Shown: one piece after another, positions 61,156-64,000 of the stretch
How positions within the stretch are numbered: the first letter of the stretch is position 1
Layout of the letters: every line of letters begins with the position of its first letter
Assembly: GCA_029262895.1 (NCBI GenBank)
Contig: JAJCYM010000027.1
Span: forward strand, 124,001 to 188,000
Length of the DNA stretch: 64,000 bases
Source of the DNA: Roseivirga sp.
Lineage (GTDB): Bacteria; Bacteroidota; Bacteroidia; Cytophagales; Cyclobacteriaceae
Direction of reading: 5' to 3'
Made by a program: the position numbers and the translations under genes
The notes under the pieces: generated by a model
Seen by the model: only the letters and a program-made list of their open reading frames with translations
Databases searched by the model: none
Told to the model about the DNA's origin: nothing

Positions 61156-61872
61156 TCACTTACTCACTACCTCTATATCTTCCAGGTCAATTCTGGAAAT
61201 TTCCCTTAGGTCGCCATTTATAAATGCCAGATCGAGTTCATGTGCGGGGAAATCCGTATCAATGGTGTAGTTAATGTAATCCTGAAAACGCACACCATTT
61301 ACCTCTCTTTGGTTGTAGGCTTCTCTGAACCTCACTCCCCCGCCATTGATATAAAAACCATAGGCAAGATAATCTATCGTGAAATTCTCTTTGTGGACCC
61401 AGTAGATATATACGTCTTCAAAATCTTCCCCTCCTCCATTACTATGGAATGCAACTTCAACCTTATAATAGGTCTCTCCTTTGATTTTACTGGTACACAT
61501 CAATTCCTTGTGAGCCATTGAATCGTTGATATTATATGGTAATAGTGCAAAGTGAATTACGGAATTCACGGTAGGCAAGCCAAGGGGGCCTGAACCCATT
61601 GTAGTGGTTAAGTAGGATTTCTCAGAAGTTGAATTACCATCCAACCCCAATCTCTCCTGTCTGGTGAATTCTCCATCGATCAAAGTAGCTTTGTATTTGT
61701 GGTCTCTGAACTTGAAGTCTACCTCAAGATTTTTAAGGTATTCCCCGCCATGTCTGGCAAAGGCCCTTTCCATTATTTCTTCACCAGAAGGCTGGCTACT
61801 TCCACAACTACTGGCAATAAGCAATGCGGGAATCACTAGAAATGTTAAACTTCTAACGCTTATGGTCTTCAT
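61156..61872 (-). CDS. Hypothetical lipoprotein (DUF6503-like)
   Basis: A 238-residue lipoprotein from ATG 61872 (signal MKTISVRSLTFLVIPALLIASSC, lipobox A-S-S-C); GTG 61890 and ATG 61881 are upstream alternatives. The mature part has an E-I-M-E-R-A-F-A-R-H-G-G start typical of DUF6503-type Bacteroidota lipoproteins (beta-rich, LolA-like binding fold), followed by strands K-Y-K-A-T-L-I-D-G-E-F and I-Y-W-V-H-K-E-N-F-T-I-D-Y. Function unknown. It ends 6 bases from the convergent TPR gene. Confidence 0.7.
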   Translation of the reverse strand: MKTISVRSLTFLVIPALLIASSCGSSQPSGEEIMERAFARHGGEYLKNLEVDFKFRDHKYKATLIDGEFTRQERLGLDGNSTSEKSYLTTTMGSGPLGLPTVNSVIHFALLPYNINDSMAHKELMCTSKIKGETYYKVEVAFHSNGGGEDFEDVYIYWVHKENFTIDYLAYGFYINGGGVRFREAYNQREVNGVRFQDYINYTIDTDFPAHELDLAFINGDLREISRIDLEDIEVVSK

Positions 61873-62080
61873 CAAGGTCATTTCACTCACACCTTAGTTA
61901 CGCGCATATCAAAAATAGGTTTCCTGTGTTTTCATACGCGCCACGAAAAAGACAATTTCTGGCACCAATGTCAACCACAATTTTAGAAGTGTCTTCAAAA
62001 TGTCAGTGTCAATAAGGTATGGGGTGCCTGAGCATATGTATTTTATATTTACTTAATTTGAGGTTTAACAAAAGCTGCAG

Positions 62081-63076
62081 ATGTACAAGTCAAAAATTGC
62101 GGGAGTAGGTCATTACGTACCAGAGAAGGTGGTCACCAACAAAGACCTTGAAGAAATAATGGATACCACCAACGAGTGGATAGTGGAGCGAACCGGGATT
62201 GAGCAACGCAGATGGTTTGACCCTGACAAGGACACAGTAGCAAACATGGGTACACGTGCTGCAAGACAGGCACTTGAACGAGCACAGACGGACGTTAACG
62301 AAATTGACTTTATCGTTTTCGCAACCATAACGCCAGACTACTTCTTCCCTGGCTCAGGCGTGTTAATGCAGCGTGAACTTGGCTTGCAAGGCATTGGAGC
62401 ACTGGATATCAGGAATGCCTGCTCTGGATTTATTTATGCGTTGTCAACTGCCGATCAATTTATAAAAACCGGCATGTATAAATGCATTTTGGTGATTGGT
62501 GCAGAAATCCAATCTTCGGCTCTGGACAAATCGACTGAGGGCAGATCAAGTTCGGTGATTTTTGCTGATGGAGCTGGTGCTGCGATTGTAAAGCGAAGTG
62601 AGAATGGTGCCGGCATACTTTCCACACACTTACATGCCGATGGTGATTTCGCTGAAGAGCTTTACGTGAAAGACCCTGGTAGCAGCAGAAAAACCAGGCT
62701 TTCTCAGGAATTAATAGACGGACCAACTTTTAACCTTACCATGAACGGCAATACCGTGTTTAAACATGCAGTGGTAAGATTTAGTGAGGTAATTAATGAA
62801 GCTCTCAAGCAAAACAACCTCTCCGCTGAAGATATCGACTTGTTAATCCCTCATCAGGCCAATTTGCGAATCAGCAATTTTGTACAAAAACAAATGAAAC
62901 TTCCTGAGGATAAGGTGTTCAACAACATCATGCACTATGGCAATACTACAGCTGCCTCAATCCCTATTGCCATGAGTGAAGCATGGGAAGCGGGCAAAAT
63001 CAAGGATGGAGATCTCATTTGCATGGCTGCTTTCGGAAGTGGCTTTACCTGGGCATCTGCATTGATGGTTTGGTAA
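62081..63076 (+). CDS. fabH: 3-oxoacyl-[acyl-carrier-protein] synthase III
   Basis: Ketoacyl-ACP synthase III of 331 residues, which starts fatty-acid chains by condensing acetyl- or branched acyl-CoA with malonyl-ACP. The catalytic triad is visible: Cys114 in R-N-A-C-S-G-F-I-Y-A, His in L-I-P-H-Q-A-N-L-R-I and Asn in Y-G-N-T-T-A-A-S. The N-terminus A-G-V-G-H-Y-V-P-E-K and W-I-V-E-R-T-G-I are typical. The gene is not in a fab cluster here. A second FabH-like gene elsewhere in the genome could share the work. Confidence 0.95.
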   Translation: MYKSKIAGVGHYVPEKVVTNKDLEEIMDTTNEWIVERTGIEQRRWFDPDKDTVANMGTRAARQALERAQTDVNEIDFIVFATITPDYFFPGSGVLMQRELGLQGIGALDIRNACSGFIYALSTADQFIKTGMYKCILVIGAEIQSSALDKSTEGRSSSVIFADGAGAAIVKRSENGAGILSTHLHADGDFAEELYVKDPGSSRKTRLSQELIDGPTFNLTMNGNTVFKHAVVRFSEVINEALKQNNLSAEDIDLLIPHQANLRISNFVQKQMKLPEDKVFNNIMHYGNTTAASIPIAMSEAWEAGKIKDGDLICMAAFGSGFTWASALMVW

Positions 63077-63220
63077 TTAAACTCGACTAATAGAATAGGT
63101 TTTCTGTTACGGACTTGAACGGGTTAAAACCGGGCTCTTTCTAATTTGAAGCAATTTTATTTTTGGCTTAATATTTGATCCATCAGGATCGAATCTTCAA
63201 CCAATCCGTATACAGCACAT

Positions 63221-64000
63221 ATGTCATTGTCGACCTCCTCGCCTAAAGCCATATTCTCTCTTTTATTTATCTTTCAATGCACTGCGATACTGGCTCAATC
63301 GACAGATTACGAGCTTGAGTTTCTCTCCAACGACACCTCACTCCTATCAAAGGGTGAACTGACTGACGGCCTGAAATCAGGAGAATGGATGTTCTATTCC
63401 AAAGACAGCACCTATTTGGAAATAGGAAGATTTGAGGAAGGAAAACGACAAGGCAATTGGCTGGTATATCAAAGTTCAATAAGAAAGTTACTAGTACCTT
63501 ATGTCAATGACAGCATCACAGGAATATACTTAGGTTTTGATGACCGTGGAGCATTAGCTGTGAGAGCAGTATTCCAACGTAATCTGCTAAATGGCAACTG
63601 GCGAGCGTATCACCCTAATGGAGAAACGAGCGAAGCAGGTATATACGAGCAAAACAAGAAAATCGGGGAATGGCGAACCTATTATGACTTTGGAGAAACA
63701 GAGTATTTAAGCCAGTACGAAAACGGTCTTCTACATGGCCCCTTTTTTCAGTATGATGGTGATAGAAATGTCATTTTGACCACAACCTTTGAAAGAGGAA
63801 AGCTCAATGGAAAGTGGAAAAAACTTTACTACCCTGGCCAAACCGAAGAAGAGGGCGAGTACATTAATGGAGAAAAGCATGGAGGATGGCAATACTATTT
63901 TGAGTTAGGTGGCCGAATGGCAACCGAACAATATAATAAGGGAGTAAAAGTTGGAGAATGGTTTAGTTATTATGAAAATGGCCGCGTCAGATCCCGCGAA
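63221..64000 (+). CDS. MORN-repeat (YwqK-like) exported protein, truncated by window end
   Basis: An open frame from ATG 63221 to the last base (260 codons) with no stop. A signal peptide (1-26, ending AILAQ) is followed by repeated MORN-like units of about 20-25 residues with G-x-W-x-x-Y-x-x-G, for example SGEWMFYSKDSTY, QGNWLVYQ, NGNWRAYHPNGETSEAGIY, IGEWRTYYDFGETEY, HGPFFQYDGD and NGKWKKLYYPGQTEEEGEY. Such proteins are abundant in Bacteroidota and are often annotated as YwqK-type antitoxin; their role is unclear. The C-terminus lies outside the window. Confidence 0.8.
   Translation, partial: MSLSTSSPKAIFSLLFIFQCTAILAQSTDYELEFLSNDTSLLSKGELTDGLKSGEWMFYSKDSTYLEIGRFEEGKRQGNWLVYQSSIRKLLVPYVNDSITGIYLGFDDRGALAVRAVFQRNLLNGNWRAYHPNGETSEAGIYEQNKKIGEWRTYYDFGETEYLSQYENGLLHGPFFQYDGDRNVILTTTFERGKLNGKWKKLYYPGQTEEEGEYINGEKHGGWQYYFELGGRMATEQYNKGVKVGEWFSYYENGRVRSRE

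Noticed and set aside
61891-62080. Possible tRNA or small RNA in the spacer before fabH
   Set aside because: I tried to fold a cloverleaf and saw neither acceptor-stem complementarity nor a T-loop GTTCRA; only AT-rich spacer with a TATTTTTG-like box on the minus strand.

Overview
The window reads as chromosome of a Bacteroidota member, most likely a marine Cytophagales-type bacterium (inference). Supporting signs are TAnnTTTG-type promoters, few recognisable Shine-Dalgarno sites, many short lipoproteins with SxxC-like lipoboxes, Bacteroidota-typical families (DUF4369-thioredoxin, DUF2911, DUF1080, SusC-plug-like protein, Mpl-type Mur ligase), an ECF sigma/anti-sigma pair and about 40-45% G+C in the core genes. 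No rRNA, tRNA, CRISPR array or intact insertion sequence was seen.

Layout. 1-9.8 kb: small accessory genes (DUF1801, metallo-beta-lactamase-fold lipoprotein, DUF1330), a lone cysteine-rich protein on the minus strand, an Asp/Glu racemase, an envelope thioredoxin, an M28 peptidase, two membrane proteins, a DUF1080 protein and a sulfatase. 9.9-12.3 kb: GNAT acetyltransferase, MFS exporter and a 4Fe-4S uracil-DNA glycosylase-like protein in a tight row. 12.6-19 kb: M16 peptidase, POT peptide transporter and pckA (peptide uptake and gluconeogenesis). 19-20.5 kb: ECF sigma factor, anti-sigma-like protein and a secreted SusC-plug-like repeat protein. 20.9-26.2 kb: two tandem copies of an IorA/IorB-type molybdenum hydroxylase operon with Tat signals.

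26.3-29.8 kb is an AT-rich accessory island: a frameshifted 3' relic of a tyrosine recombinase, a two-gene PARIS-type defence locus (AriA-like ATPase and AriB-like DUF4435 protein), then a class II Fic protein whose start codon sits on a perfect 24-bp palindrome. 30-36.9 kb: DUF1428, outer-membrane barrel, VOC protein, lipoprotein, CNT nucleoside transporter, bifunctional-nuclease-domain protein, etfA/etfB and a TPR protein. 37-41.5 kb: an M14 carboxypeptidase paired with a paralogue that has lost its zinc site, and a DUF2911 protein. 41.6-49 kb: quinone oxidoreductase-like MDR, FRG protein, dnaB, Mpl ligase, a DnaQ-like exonuclease and an M48 protease.

48.5-53.3 kb is a dense plus-strand run: FAH-family hydrolase, M23 peptidase, bcp peroxiredoxin and a split transketolase. 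53.4-64 kb: GT39-type glycosyltransferase divergent from a class III aminotransferase, a small lipoprotein resembling an amidohydrolase remnant, hslV, a two-lipoyl E2 of a 2-oxoacid dehydrogenase, a SRAP (YedK/HMCES-like) protein lacking its catalytic residues, a TPR protein, a lipoprotein, fabH and an edge-truncated MORN-repeat protein.

The points most worth a second look are the 10-cysteine C-terminus of the 2.0-2.9 kb gene, the PARIS locus beside a recombinase relic, the Fic palindrome, two apparent pseudoenzymes (SRAP and M14), the sigma/anti-sigma/plug-like cassette with an 81-bp internal duplication, repeats confined to convergent intergenic regions, and several TAnnTTTG boxes only 4-5 nt from start codons.
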